From: JBKHJZ01 sp046537875 | GTDB lineage: Bacteria; Actinomycetota; Acidimicrobiia; Acidimicrobiales; VFJN01 | NCBI GenBank assembly: GCA_046537875.1 | Contig: JBKHJZ010000044.1 | Coordinates: 1 to 20,093, forward strand | DNA: 20,093 bases | Reading direction: 5' to 3' | Part shown: in pieces, positions 1 through 6,375 of the stretch | How the letters are laid out: each line of letters opens with the position of its first letter | Numbering within the stretch: position 1 is the first letter of the stretch | Position numbers and translations under genes: made by a program | The notes under the pieces: generated by a model | Seen by the model: only the letters and a program-made list of their open reading frames with translations | Database searches by the model: none | Told to the model about the DNA's origin: nothing

Positions 1-54
1 CAGATGGTCGAGGGCATCACCCGCACGCTCACCTGTCCCGTCGTCCACCTCTGA
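1..54 (+). CDS. C-terminal end of an unidentified protein (partial)
   Basis: Only the last 17 codons and a TGA stop are in the window (reads QMVEGITRTLTCPVVHL). Sixteen of the 17 codons end in G or C, which matches the codon use of the confirmed genes here and is the main reason to call it coding. The fragment is too short to assign a family. It converges on the minus-strand membrane protein that ends at 115, with 60 bp between them. Confidence 0.45.
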   Translation, partial: QMVEGITRTLTCPVVHL

Positions 55-75
55 CCGACCCCTCCGGCGACCCGA

Positions 76-89
76 CGGCGGAGACGCCG
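76..89. terminator. Small hairpin between convergent genes
   Basis: CGGCG-GAGA-CGCCG: a 5-bp GC stem closed by a GNRA-type tetraloop in the 60-bp gap between two convergent genes. It has no T-run on either side, so it is at best a GC-only terminator. Position and symmetry are the only support. Confidence 0.22.
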
Positions 90-114
90 GCGTCCGTCAT
101 CGCGACCGCGCCGG

Positions 115-483
115 TCAGCGGACGCCGCCGATGAACGTCGCGCGCAGGGCCATCCCCATGAGGAACAGACCGCCGAACCCGTAGAGCAGGTAGATCCTCC
201 CGGCGAGCTGCTGCCGGTAGCTGTAGATGATGCCGACGGCGGCGAGCGCGGCGAACCCGTAGAACATGTGGAACTCGGGCGCCTGCCGGTCGCCGGCCGT
301 CACCAGCAACACGCCGAGCACGACCTGGACGACCAGCGCCAGCTCGGCCCCCGCGGTGAACCACCAGAGCGCCCGGACGCGCAACGCCGGCAGGGTGTGC
401 GCACCGAGCGCCCACGCACCCGCGAGGCCGTTCGCGACGACGACGACCCACGCGCAGGCGTCGTGGGCCCCGGACAGCGACAT
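115..483 (-). CDS. Small four-helix membrane protein of unknown function
   Basis: This 122-residue protein consists almost entirely of four predicted membrane helices, at roughly residues 9-29, 38-62, 72-88 and 97-116, with arginine-rich links. I do not recognise the family. Three histidines lie at or near helix ends (His7, His29 and His72, the last in EFHMFYG), which is compatible with metal or haem binding, but that is inference. It starts 18 bp after the stop of the MhuD-like haem monooxygenase gene and is almost certainly co-transcribed with it. The ATG at 483 has only a weak ribosome site. The high hydrophobicity and G/C third positions make the reading frame secure. Confidence 0.72.
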   Translation of the reverse strand: MSLSGAHDACAWVVVVANGLAGAWALGAHTLPALRVRALWWFTAGAELALVVQVVLGVLLVTAGDRQAPEFHMFYGFAALAAVGIIYSYRQQLAGRIYLLYGFGGLFLMGMALRATFIGGVR

Positions 484-501
484 CGCCGGGGTCCCGTGGG
501 G

Positions 502-819
502 TCAGGAGGCGCCGGGTGAGCCGGTGGACACCTCGTACGACCACAGCTCGCTCGACGTCGAGACCGGGCCACCGTGCGGGTGCGGCGCACCGGCGCCGGC
601 GTGCCCGTGGGCGAACGCAGGGCTCTTCGTCCACGCCTCGAACGACTCCTCGTCACGCCACCGCGTGATCACCAGCCACACGTTGCGGCCATCCGTTGGT
701 CGCAACAGCTCGAAGCCCTCGAAGCCCTCCCGGTCGTCGACGGCGCCCGCCCGCGCGGCGAAGCGCCGCGCCAGCTCGTCGCCGGCGCCCTCCGGAACCG
801 TAATGGCGTTGATCTTCAC
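502..819 (-). CDS. MhuD-like haem-degrading / antibiotic-biosynthesis-monooxygenase (ABM) family protein
   Basis: This 105-residue ferredoxin-like ABM-fold protein resembles mycobacterial MhuD, which as a dimer breaks down haem to release iron. The opening VKINAI-VP, the central GFEGFELLRP and the ITRW-ESFEAW stretch follow MhuD closely. Counting from the GTG, Asn4, Arg19 and Trp63 sit where MhuD has Asn7, Arg22 and Trp66. The haem-ligand histidine is probably His73 (GHAG), which needs a one-residue insertion relative to MhuD; His71 is an alternative. The C-terminal part is His/Gly-rich (AHGHAGAGAPHPHGG). The GTG at 819 is the conventional start, but a GAGGAG ribosome site at 841-846 suits an ATT codon at 831 better, which would give a MhuD-like ISTVVKINAI start. 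The gene lies 18 bp before the four-helix membrane protein. The substrate is inferred; a quinol or other small-molecule ABM oxygenase is the alternative. Confidence 0.8.
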   Translation of the reverse strand: MKINAITVPEGAGDELARRFAARAGAVDDREGFEGFELLRPTDGRNVWLVITRWRDEESFEAWTKSPAFAHGHAGAGAPHPHGGPVSTSSELWSYEVSTGSPGAS

Positions 820-858
820 GACAGTCGAAATCGCAGCACACTCCTCGTGCGACCGGTT

Positions 859-881
859 GCGGCCGCGACGGTAGCGGCCGC
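859..881. repeat. Paired GCGGCCGC palindromes forming a strong hairpin
   Basis: Two copies of the 8-bp palindrome GCGGCCGC (859-866 and 874-881) flank a 7-bp spacer. They can fold into an 8-bp all-GC stem in either strand. The element lies 44 bp after the LmbE-type gene's stop and 39 bp before the MhuD-like start, both on the minus strand. It may be a GC-rich terminator or attenuator; no T-run follows it. It overlaps the next inverted repeat by two bases, so the two folds exclude each other. Confidence 0.4.
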
Positions 882-897
882 GGTCCCCGGGGGCCGC
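880..897. repeat. 18-bp near-perfect inverted repeat
   Basis: GCGGTCCCC is followed directly by GGGGGCCGC. All nine pairs are complementary apart from one T-G position, with no loop. It could be a terminator hairpin for the LmbE-type gene (stop at 926) or an operator upstream of the MhuD-like gene. It shares bases 880-881 with the paired GCGGCCGC hairpin, giving two alternative structures in the same leader. Confidence 0.3.
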
Positions 898-925
898 ACC
901 TGCGGCGGCTGTGCGAGCGGGGCGG

Positions 926-1732
926 TCACACGACCAGACCGGTGCCGGCGAAGACGTCGTCGTCGCGGTGGGTGGCCGGAACGCCCCGGCGGATGTAGAA
1001 CTCGGTGCCGAGCGCCTCGCAGAACGCCTCCGGCGACATGGCGAGGAACGGGCCGGTGTCGCCGACCTGCGTCTCGTGCGCCTCCATGCAGGCCCGCTTC
1101 ACGTCGATCCACGGCCGCACGTCGACCCGGGTGGTGATGAGGGCGTCGGGCATCCCGAACACGAGGCCGGGATCGTCGAAGTCGGGCGCGCCCTCGATCT
1201 CCACACCCGCAGCCGCCGCCTCGTCCAGCAGGCCCCGTACGTGCTCGCGGCTCATCGTCAGCTCCAGCACGTGTGGCGTGCCGGCCAGCTCGGCGGCCCG
1301 CAGCCCCACGCGGTGCACCTGGACGTGGTCGGGGTGGCCGTAGTTGCCGTTCTCGTCGTAGATCGTCGCCACATCGGCCCGCTCGGCGACGAGCACGTCG
1401 GCGAGCCGGCGAGCTGCCTCGTCCACGTCGGCCTGCCAGAAGCACGCCGGATGGTGGTTGTCCGGGGTGCCGTCCATCCCCGAGTCGTGGTAGCCGAGCC
1501 ACACGATCCGCTGGGCCCCGATGGCCGCCGCCGAGCGCTCGGCCTCGACCCTGCGGCGCTCGACCAGCGACTCGCCCGGTGCCAGCAGGCCGTCGGGCAC
1601 CTCGCCGAGCTCGCCACCGGTCGCGTACACGAGGACCACCCGGTGGCCCTCGGCCACCGCCCGGGCGAGGGAGCCCGCCTGGCCGATGCACTCGTCGTCG
1701 GGATGGGCGTGGAACGCCACGAGGGTCGCCAT
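926..1732 (-). CDS. LmbE/PIG-L family deacetylase (MshB/Mca-like)
   Basis: This 268-residue zinc-dependent N-deacetylase or amidase belongs to the family that includes MshB (GlcNAc-inositol deacetylase of mycothiol synthesis) and Mca (mycothiol-conjugate amidase). The zinc motif AHPDDE sits at residues 9-14, and the second motif, HPDHVQVH, at 133-140 follows the family's YDENGNYG. The strand-turn before it (WLGYHDSGMDG) is also typical. I chose the ATG at 1732 because the fold begins directly at MATLVAFHAHPDDE; an in-frame ATG at 1783 would only add a non-conserved arginine-rich tail. A TAGGCC hexamer lies exactly 7 bp before this ATG, an imperfect version of the leaderless-promoter pattern seen elsewhere here. 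The context does not say whether the substrate is a mycothiol intermediate or another GlcNAc-type compound. Confidence 0.88.
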   Translation of the reverse strand: MATLVAFHAHPDDECIGQAGSLARAVAEGHRVVLVYATGGELGEVPDGLLAPGESLVERRRVEAERSAAAIGAQRIVWLGYHDSGMDGTPDNHHPACFWQADVDEAARRLADVLVAERADVATIYDENGNYGHPDHVQVHRVGLRAAELAGTPHVLELTMSREHVRGLLDEAAAAGVEIEGAPDFDDPGLVFGMPDALITTRVDVRPWIDVKRACMEAHETQVGDTGPFLAMSPEAFCEALGTEFYIRRGVPATHRDDDVFAGTGLVV

Positions 1733-1815
1733 CGCACCTGGCCTAGCACGCGCCCACCCCCCGATGACACGCGGTTTCGACACGCCTCCGACCGGCGGGA
1801 CCGTGCCGTGACCCG

Positions 1816-2958
1816 TCAGGCGATCGCGCCCGAGGCCCTGAGCTTGGCGATGCGGGCCTCGTCGAACCCGTGCTCCGCAAGCACCTCATCGGTGTGCTGG
1901 CCGGCGTGGGGCGGCGGACGCCTGATCGCCGGCGCGGTGCGGCTGAACCGGGGGGCCGGGCCGGGCTGGGTGATGCCGGCCACCTCCACGAAGGTGCCCC
2001 GGTGAACGTTGTGCGGGTGCTGGACGGCGTCGGGGATGGCGAGCACGGGGGCGAAGCACACGTCGGTGCCCTCCATCAGCTCGCACCACTCGTCACGCGT
2101 CTTCGTGCGGAACACGGCGGCGAGCCGCTCCTTCAGCGCCGGCCACTGCGCCTTGTCGTGCTGCCAGGGCAGGTCCTCGCCCTCCAGCCCGGTGAGGCGG
2201 AGCAGCTCTGCGTAGAACTGGGGCTCGATCGCCCCGACCGACACGTACTTCCCGTCGGCCGTCTCGTAGACGTCATAGAAGTGGGCGCCGGTGTCCAGCA
2301 TGTTCGTGCCCCGCTCGTCGTCCCAGATGCCCATGGCCCGGAAGGCGTGGGTCATGGTCATCAGCACCGCGGCGCCGTCGACCATCGCCGCGTCGACCAC
2401 CTGACCCTCGCCGGACCGTTGCGCCTCGAGGAGACCGCACACCAGACCGAACGCCAGCAGCATGCCCCCGCCGCCGAAGTCGCCGATCAGGTTGAGCGGG
2501 GGCACAGGGGGTCCGCCCCGCCGGCCGATGGGCTCGAGTGCGCCGGCGAGGGCGATGTAGTTGATGTCGTGGCCGGCCGCGTGCGCGTAGGGGCCGTCCT
2601 GGCCCCAGCCCGTCATCCGGCCGTAGACCAGCCGCGGGTTGCGTGCCCGGCACTCATCGGGCCCGATCCCGAGGCGCTCGGCCACGCCGGGACGGAAGCC
2701 CTCGATGAGGGCGTCGGCCCGTTCCGCGAGCTCGAGGACCACCTCCACCCCCTCCGGGCTCTTGAGGTCCACGCCCACCGACCGCCGGCCTCGGTTGAGC
2801 AGGTCGGCGGGCGGCCGAGCCGGGTCCCCACCCTGCACGTTGCCCGCCCGGTCGACGCGCACGACGTCGGCACCCATGTCGGCCAGCATCATGGCGCAGA
2901 ACGGTCCCGGCCCGATGCCTGAGATCTCGATGACCATGGTGCCGGCGAGGGGTCCCAT
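1816..2958 (-). CDS. CoA-transferase family III protein, probable alpha-methylacyl-CoA racemase
   Basis: This 380-residue CaiB/BaiF-fold protein most resembles mycobacterial MCR, which interconverts the (2R) and (2S) methyl-branched acyl-CoAs that arise in branched fatty acid and sterol side-chain breakdown. The N-terminus GPLAGTMVIEISGIGPGPFC and the stretch around residues 124-165 (YAHAAGHDINYIAL and NLIGDFGGGGM) are hallmarks of this group. His126, Asp160 and Glu245 (AIEPQFY) fit the MCR catalytic residues His126, Asp156 and Glu241, which supports racemase over CoA transfer. The ATG at 2958 follows AAGGAG with a 7-bp spacer, so the start is firm. The downstream LmbE-type gene is 83 bp away and probably separately transcribed. 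Confidence 0.9.
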   Translation of the reverse strand: MGPLAGTMVIEISGIGPGPFCAMMLADMGADVVRVDRAGNVQGGDPARPPADLLNRGRRSVGVDLKSPEGVEVVLELAERADALIEGFRPGVAERLGIGPDECRARNPRLVYGRMTGWGQDGPYAHAAGHDINYIALAGALEPIGRRGGPPVPPLNLIGDFGGGGMLLAFGLVCGLLEAQRSGEGQVVDAAMVDGAAVLMTMTHAFRAMGIWDDERGTNMLDTGAHFYDVYETADGKYVSVGAIEPQFYAELLRLTGLEGEDLPWQHDKAQWPALKERLAAVFRTKTRDEWCELMEGTDVCFAPVLAIPDAVQHPHNVHRGTFVEVAGITQPGPAPRFSRTAPAIRRPPPHAGQHTDEVLAEHGFDEARIAKLRASGAIA

Positions 2959-3067
2959 CGGGGTGCTCCTTCATGGTGTGTCGGTCGGTGCGGCGACGGT
3001 GTGGGGTGCGGTCAGTCTGCCGGGGCGGGGCCGCGTCCGGCCGGATGTCGACGCCCCGGGGGCGGCC

Positions 3068-3964
3068 CTACGACGAGGCGGCGGCGTGCTCGTGGGCGTG
3101 CCGGGCGATGGCGTCGACGATCCGGGGCCACAGGGGCCGGGCGAGATCGTGACCCATCCCCTCGACCAGCAGCAGCGTCGCATCGGGAACCAGCTCGGCC
3201 GTGCGCTCGCCACCGGACGGTTGCATCAGCGTGTCGGCCGTGCCGTGGATGACCAGCGTGGGCACGGTGAGCTGCGCCAGGGCCTCGGCCCGGCTGCCCG
3301 ACGCCATGATCGCCAGGAGCTGGCGTGCGGTCCCGGCGGCATCGTGATCGCGGTCCCATGCCGCCGCGGCGAGCGCCCGGGCCTCCTGCTCGTCGTAGAG
3401 GCCGGGGCTGCCCCAGACCCGCGCGTTGCGCACCGCCGCCTCCTGTGCCGCCTCCCGGCTGTCGGGCGGAGGGGCCATCAGCTCGGAGAACGCTCGGGGC
3501 GCGGGCGTCCCCACCTCGGGCTCACCGGTGGTCGACATGATCGACGTGAGGCTGAGCACCCGGGCCGGGTGGCGGATCGCCAGCGTCTGGGCGATCATGC
3601 CGCCCATCGACACACCGACCACGTGCGCAGCGCCGACGCCCAGATGGTCGAGCAGGCCGATTGCGTCGTCGGCCATGTCGTCGAGCACGTAGGGGGCCGC
3701 CGGAGGGTGGTCGCCTCGCGCGGCCGCCGCCACCGTGCCCTTCTCGACCGGCTGATCGATGTGCGTCGACAGCCCGACATCCCGGTTGTCGAAGCGGACC
3801 ACCTGGAAGCCCCGACCGGCCAGCACCTCGCACAGCTCGTCGCGCCAGCTGATGAGCTGGGTGCCCAACCCGTTCACCAGGAGGATCGTCGGATCGGCCG
3901 GGTCGCCCACCGTGTCGTAGAACAGCTCGATCCCGTTCGCGGCGGCGTAGGGCATGCCCGTCAT
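3068..3964 (-). CDS. Alpha/beta hydrolase (RdmC/aclacinomycin methylesterase-like)
   Basis: This 298-residue cytoplasmic alpha/beta hydrolase has nucleophile Ser119 in GVSMGG, acid Asp244 in HGTAD and His272 in GMGHD. The oxyanion region is NGLG at 31-34, and RFDNRDVGLSTH follows at about 57-68, as in RdmC-type esterases. A lid region spans about 145-225. The true substrate is unknown; esters, lactones or polyketide methyl esters are all possible. I place the start at ATG 3964 (MTGMPYAA) because AAGGTG at 3972-3977 is 7 bp upstream; ATG 3955 is the alternative. A perfect inverted repeat (3975-3992) overlaps this ribosome site and may control expression. It is 50 bp downstream of the antiporter gene on the same strand. 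Confidence 0.9.
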   Translation of the reverse strand: MTGMPYAAANGIELFYDTVGDPADPTILLVNGLGTQLISWRDELCEVLAGRGFQVVRFDNRDVGLSTHIDQPVEKGTVAAAARGDHPPAAPYVLDDMADDAIGLLDHLGVGAAHVVGVSMGGMIAQTLAIRHPARVLSLTSIMSTTGEPEVGTPAPRAFSELMAPPPDSREAAQEAAVRNARVWGSPGLYDEQEARALAAAAWDRDHDAAGTARQLLAIMASGSRAEALAQLTVPTLVIHGTADTLMQPSGGERTAELVPDATLLLVEGMGHDLARPLWPRIVDAIARHAHEHAAASS

Positions 3965-3974
3965 CGTGTGGCAC

Positions 3975-3992
3975 CTTGACCCGCTGGTCAAG
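3975..3992. promoter_or_regulatory. Perfect inverted repeat, probable operator or ribosome-site hairpin
   Basis: CTTGACC-CGCT-GGTCAAG is a perfect 7+7 inverted repeat with a 4-bp centre, lying 11 bp upstream of the alpha/beta hydrolase start on the minus strand. It is relatively AT-rich against its surroundings, as dimeric repressor sites often are. It also overlaps the first bases of the AAGGTG ribosome site, so an RNA hairpin could hide that site. An alternative is a terminator for the antiporter gene, which ends 23 bp before it, but no T-run follows. Confidence 0.5.
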
Positions 3993-4014
3993 TCGTTGCG
4001 CCATCGCAGGCACG

Positions 4015-5217
4015 TCACGTACGGCCCGCCCGCTCCCTCATGACCGGACCCGTGCGGCTGCGCACGGGCGTGGCCGTCACGCCGTGGACGAGCGTGCTGG
4101 CGGCCACCACCAGGGTCCCGGCGGCCCAGACGGTGCCGTCGGCACCCTCGTGCACGGCCTCGGTCAGGTAGAAGAGCGCGGCGACGCCGATCGGGCCGAA
4201 CCAGCCGATGAACGCGGCCTCCACGCCACCCAGCCGGAGCAGCGGCCGGACCGCCAGGACCAGCGGCAGCCGGCGCAGCGCGAGGACGGCCAGCACGAAC
4301 ACCGGACCCCGCCAGCCGAGGTCGCCCCAGTCCGTCCACGGCAACGCCACGCCCAGCAGCACGAACACGGGGAGGACCAGGTAGCGGTTCACCGCCTCCT
4401 GGACCTCCCACTCCTCGCTCCGCTCCGACCGGCTGGTCTCGCGGTTGTAGGCGAGCCCGGCCGCGAACACCCCCACCAGCGGCTGGCCGCCGACCAGCGA
4501 CACCCCGCCGAGCGTGGCCAGCGCCAGCGACACGGTGAGGACCAGGAAGGCGGAGTGCTCGATCTCGCGGTGGCGCTCGGTGAGGACCAGCAGGCGCCCT
4601 GCCATCCACCCGAGCGCCGCACCGGCGGCGACGCCCACGACCAGCTCGACGACGGACACCCCGGCCTCTCGCAGGAGGCTCTCCCCGGTGACAGCGACGA
4701 TGCCGAACCCCACCAGGGCGAACGTGAGCCCGTCGTTCGCCGCCGACTCGACCGACAGCACCACCCGGGTGCGCAACGGCAGGTCGCGCTCGGCCGCATC
4801 GCCGGCCACGATGCTCGACGACAGCACGGGGTCGGTCGGCGCGAGGATCGCCCCGACGAGCCAGGCGCCGGCGGCGGGGAGCGCGAGCACTGCTGCGGCC
4901 AGACCGGTCGAGACCACGGCCATGCCCACCAGCACGGTCGTGAGCATGATGGCGACCCGGCCGACCTGGGGCCTGATCTCGCTGAGCTCGAAGCGCAGCG
5001 CGACCGACATGAGCGAGAGGGCGAGAGAGATCTCCGCCGCGATCCCCAGCACCTCGACCGGTCGCCCGAGCTGTAGCACGTCGAGCGCCCGAGGGCCGAG
5101 CGCGACCCCGACGAGGAGAGCGACCAGCGGCTCCGACAGCGGCAGGTAGCGCAGGCGGCGGGAGAAGAGGCCGAGCACCAGCCCGACCAGGCCCACCACG
5201 GCGAGGTAGGTGTGCAT
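4015..5217 (-). CDS. Cation:proton antiporter (CPA1/NhaP type)
   Basis: This 400-residue polytopic membrane protein of the monovalent cation/proton antiporter family exchanges Na+ or K+ for H+ across the cell membrane. About 11-12 hydrophobic segments span residues 3-382. The discontinuous-helix motif GAILAPTDPVLSSS (122-135) and the ion-binding Asn-Asp pair in ESAANDGLTF (Asn161-Asp162) are CPA1 signatures. A late GWFGPIGVAALFYL (338-351) corresponds to the family's conserved helix with basic/Gly residues, although the usual Arg is not obvious. There is no C-terminal regulatory domain. The ATG at 5217 has GGAGGG six bp upstream, which fixes the start. A TAGGGT -10-like box lies at 5262-5267, giving a leader of about 40 bases. 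The gene is divergent from galT. Ion specificity cannot be told from the sequence. Confidence 0.9.
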   Translation of the reverse strand: MHTYLAVVGLVGLVLGLFSRRLRYLPLSEPLVALLVGVALGPRALDVLQLGRPVEVLGIAAEISLALSLMSVALRFELSEIRPQVGRVAIMLTTVLVGMAVVSTGLAAAVLALPAAGAWLVGAILAPTDPVLSSSIVAGDAAERDLPLRTRVVLSVESAANDGLTFALVGFGIVAVTGESLLREAGVSVVELVVGVAAGAALGWMAGRLLVLTERHREIEHSAFLVLTVSLALATLGGVSLVGGQPLVGVFAAGLAYNRETSRSERSEEWEVQEAVNRYLVLPVFVLLGVALPWTDWGDLGWRGPVFVLAVLALRRLPLVLAVRPLLRLGGVEAAFIGWFGPIGVAALFYLTEAVHEGADGTVWAAGTLVVAASTLVHGVTATPVRSRTGPVMRERAGRT

Positions 5218-5261
5218 CCAGGACCCTCCGCACGCCAGCACGTCGGGGCGCCGCCATTCGG

Positions 5262-5267
5262 ACCCTA
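5262..5267 (-). promoter_or_regulatory. Candidate -10 box (TAGGGT) of the antiporter gene
   Basis: TAGGGT on the minus strand lies 44 bp upstream of the antiporter ATG. Transcription starting about 7 bp downstream would give a leader containing the GGAGGG ribosome site. The identical hexamer is the -10 candidate of the exodeoxyribonuclease III gene. No clear -35 element is visible. Confidence 0.4.
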
Positions 5268-5369
5268 CTGCGCAGCACGCCCGTGGCCGGAGCATGGCCG
5301 CCGCACGGCTGCGACCGCGACCGGAGCTGGCGGCGACGGCCGGCCGCCACGGGCGCCGACCGATCTGCC

Positions 5370-5375
5370 TAGCGT
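5370..5375 (+). promoter_or_regulatory. Leaderless-type -10 box (TAGCGT) of galT
   Basis: TAGCGT is followed by exactly 7 bp and then the galT ATG at 5383, with no ribosome site. This is the geometry expected when transcription starts at the start codon. The same spacing recurs at five other genes in the window. Confidence 0.6.
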
Positions 5376-5382
5376 GGCCGGC

Positions 5383-6375
5383 ATGCCCGACGCCGGCGGC
5401 CACGCGCGGCCCCCTGACAGCAGCGGTGCGGCGCAACGCGCCCGCGACGGGCGCGACGGGCGTCACCGCCCGGCGGGCGCCGGCAGGCCGCCGCCCGGGG
5501 AGCGCCCGGCCGGCGGCCTGGGGGATGCCCGCGTCGACCGCTTGACCGGGGTGACGACCGTGATGACGGGCAGCCGCCAGCACCGGCCCAACCACCCTGG
5601 GGGCCCGTGCCCGTTCTGCGTGGGTGGGACCGAGGCGCCCGAGCCCTACGAGGTGCTCGCGATCCCCAACCGCTGGCCGTCGTTCCCCGACGACCGCTGC
5701 GAGGTGGTGCTCTACACCGCCGAGCACGAGGCCGGGCTGGGCGGGATGGCGGTGGACAGGGTGCGGAGCGTCGTCGACCTGTGGGCCGATCGCACGGAGC
5801 GGCTCGGTGCGCGGGGCGACGTCGACTACGTGCTGGTGTTCGAGAACCGGGGCGAGGAGGTGGGAGCCACCATCTCGCACCCCCACGGCCAGATCTACGC
5901 GCTCGACCGGGTCCCCGACCGACCCCTCGGCGAGCTCCGGCGCAGCCCGCGCGACCAGTGCCCGCTGTGCGAGCCGCCGGATCCGGCGCTGGCGGTGGCC
6001 GACGCCGGCGGCTGGCGCGCCTGGGTGCCGGCGGCCAGCCCGTACCCGTACGCCGTCCTGCTGGCCCCCGACGTCCATCGCCCCGACCTGCCATCGCTCG
6101 ACGGCCCCCAGCGTGACGGCCTCGCGGAACTGCTGGTGGAGGTGGTCGGGCGCCTCGACCGCCTCTTCGACGCGCCGCTGCCCTACATGCTCTGGATCCA
6201 TCAGCGTCCCACCGACGGTGGACGCTGGCCCCAGGCCCACGTGCACCTCCACGTCGTGTCCCCGATGCGAGCGCCGGGTGTGCAACGCTACGTCGCCGCC
6301 GCGGAGCTGGGCAGCGGCCTGTACGTCAACCCCGTCGTCCCCGAGGACGCGGCGTCAGCACTACGAGGAGCGTGA
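5383..6375 (+). CDS. galT: Galactose-1-phosphate uridylyltransferase
   Basis: This is a 330-residue HIT-superfamily enzyme of the Leloir pathway, which swaps UMP between UDP-glucose and galactose-1-phosphate. The opening RVDRLTGVTTVMTGSRQHRP (51-69), the zinc cysteines CPFC (76-79), His115, and the active-site SHPHGQ (165-170; nucleophile His168, then Gln170) are all present, as is the C-terminal HVHLHVVSP (286-294). The first 48 residues before the conserved domain are Gly/Arg/Pro-rich low complexity. Even so, ATG 5383 is the best start, because no other ATG or GTG lies between it and the domain and TAGCGT sits 7 bp upstream. The stop TGA shares its A with the galK ATG, so the two are translationally coupled. 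No galE or galM is in the window. Confidence 0.93.
   Translation: MPDAGGHARPPDSSGAAQRARDGRDGRHRPAGAGRPPPGERPAGGLGDARVDRLTGVTTVMTGSRQHRPNHPGGPCPFCVGGTEAPEPYEVLAIPNRWPSFPDDRCEVVLYTAEHEAGLGGMAVDRVRSVVDLWADRTERLGARGDVDYVLVFENRGEEVGATISHPHGQIYALDRVPDRPLGELRRSPRDQCPLCEPPDPALAVADAGGWRAWVPAASPYPYAVLLAPDVHRPDLPSLDGPQRDGLAELLVEVVGRLDRLFDAPLPYMLWIHQRPTDGGRWPQAHVHLHVVSPMRAPGVQRYVAAAELGSGLYVNPVVPEDAASALRGA

Noticed and set aside
3068..5350. A 760-codon open frame on the minus strand that would fuse an N-terminal region to the alpha/beta hydrolase
   Set aside because: The upstream half is an Arg/Gly/Ala-rich shadow frame of the antiporter gene; the antiporter is in another frame with clear motifs and a good ribosome site.
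5218..6285. An extended N-terminus of the antiporter running antisense through galT
   Set aside because: The added 350 residues have no domain and mirror galT; GGAGGG and ATG 5217 mark the real start.
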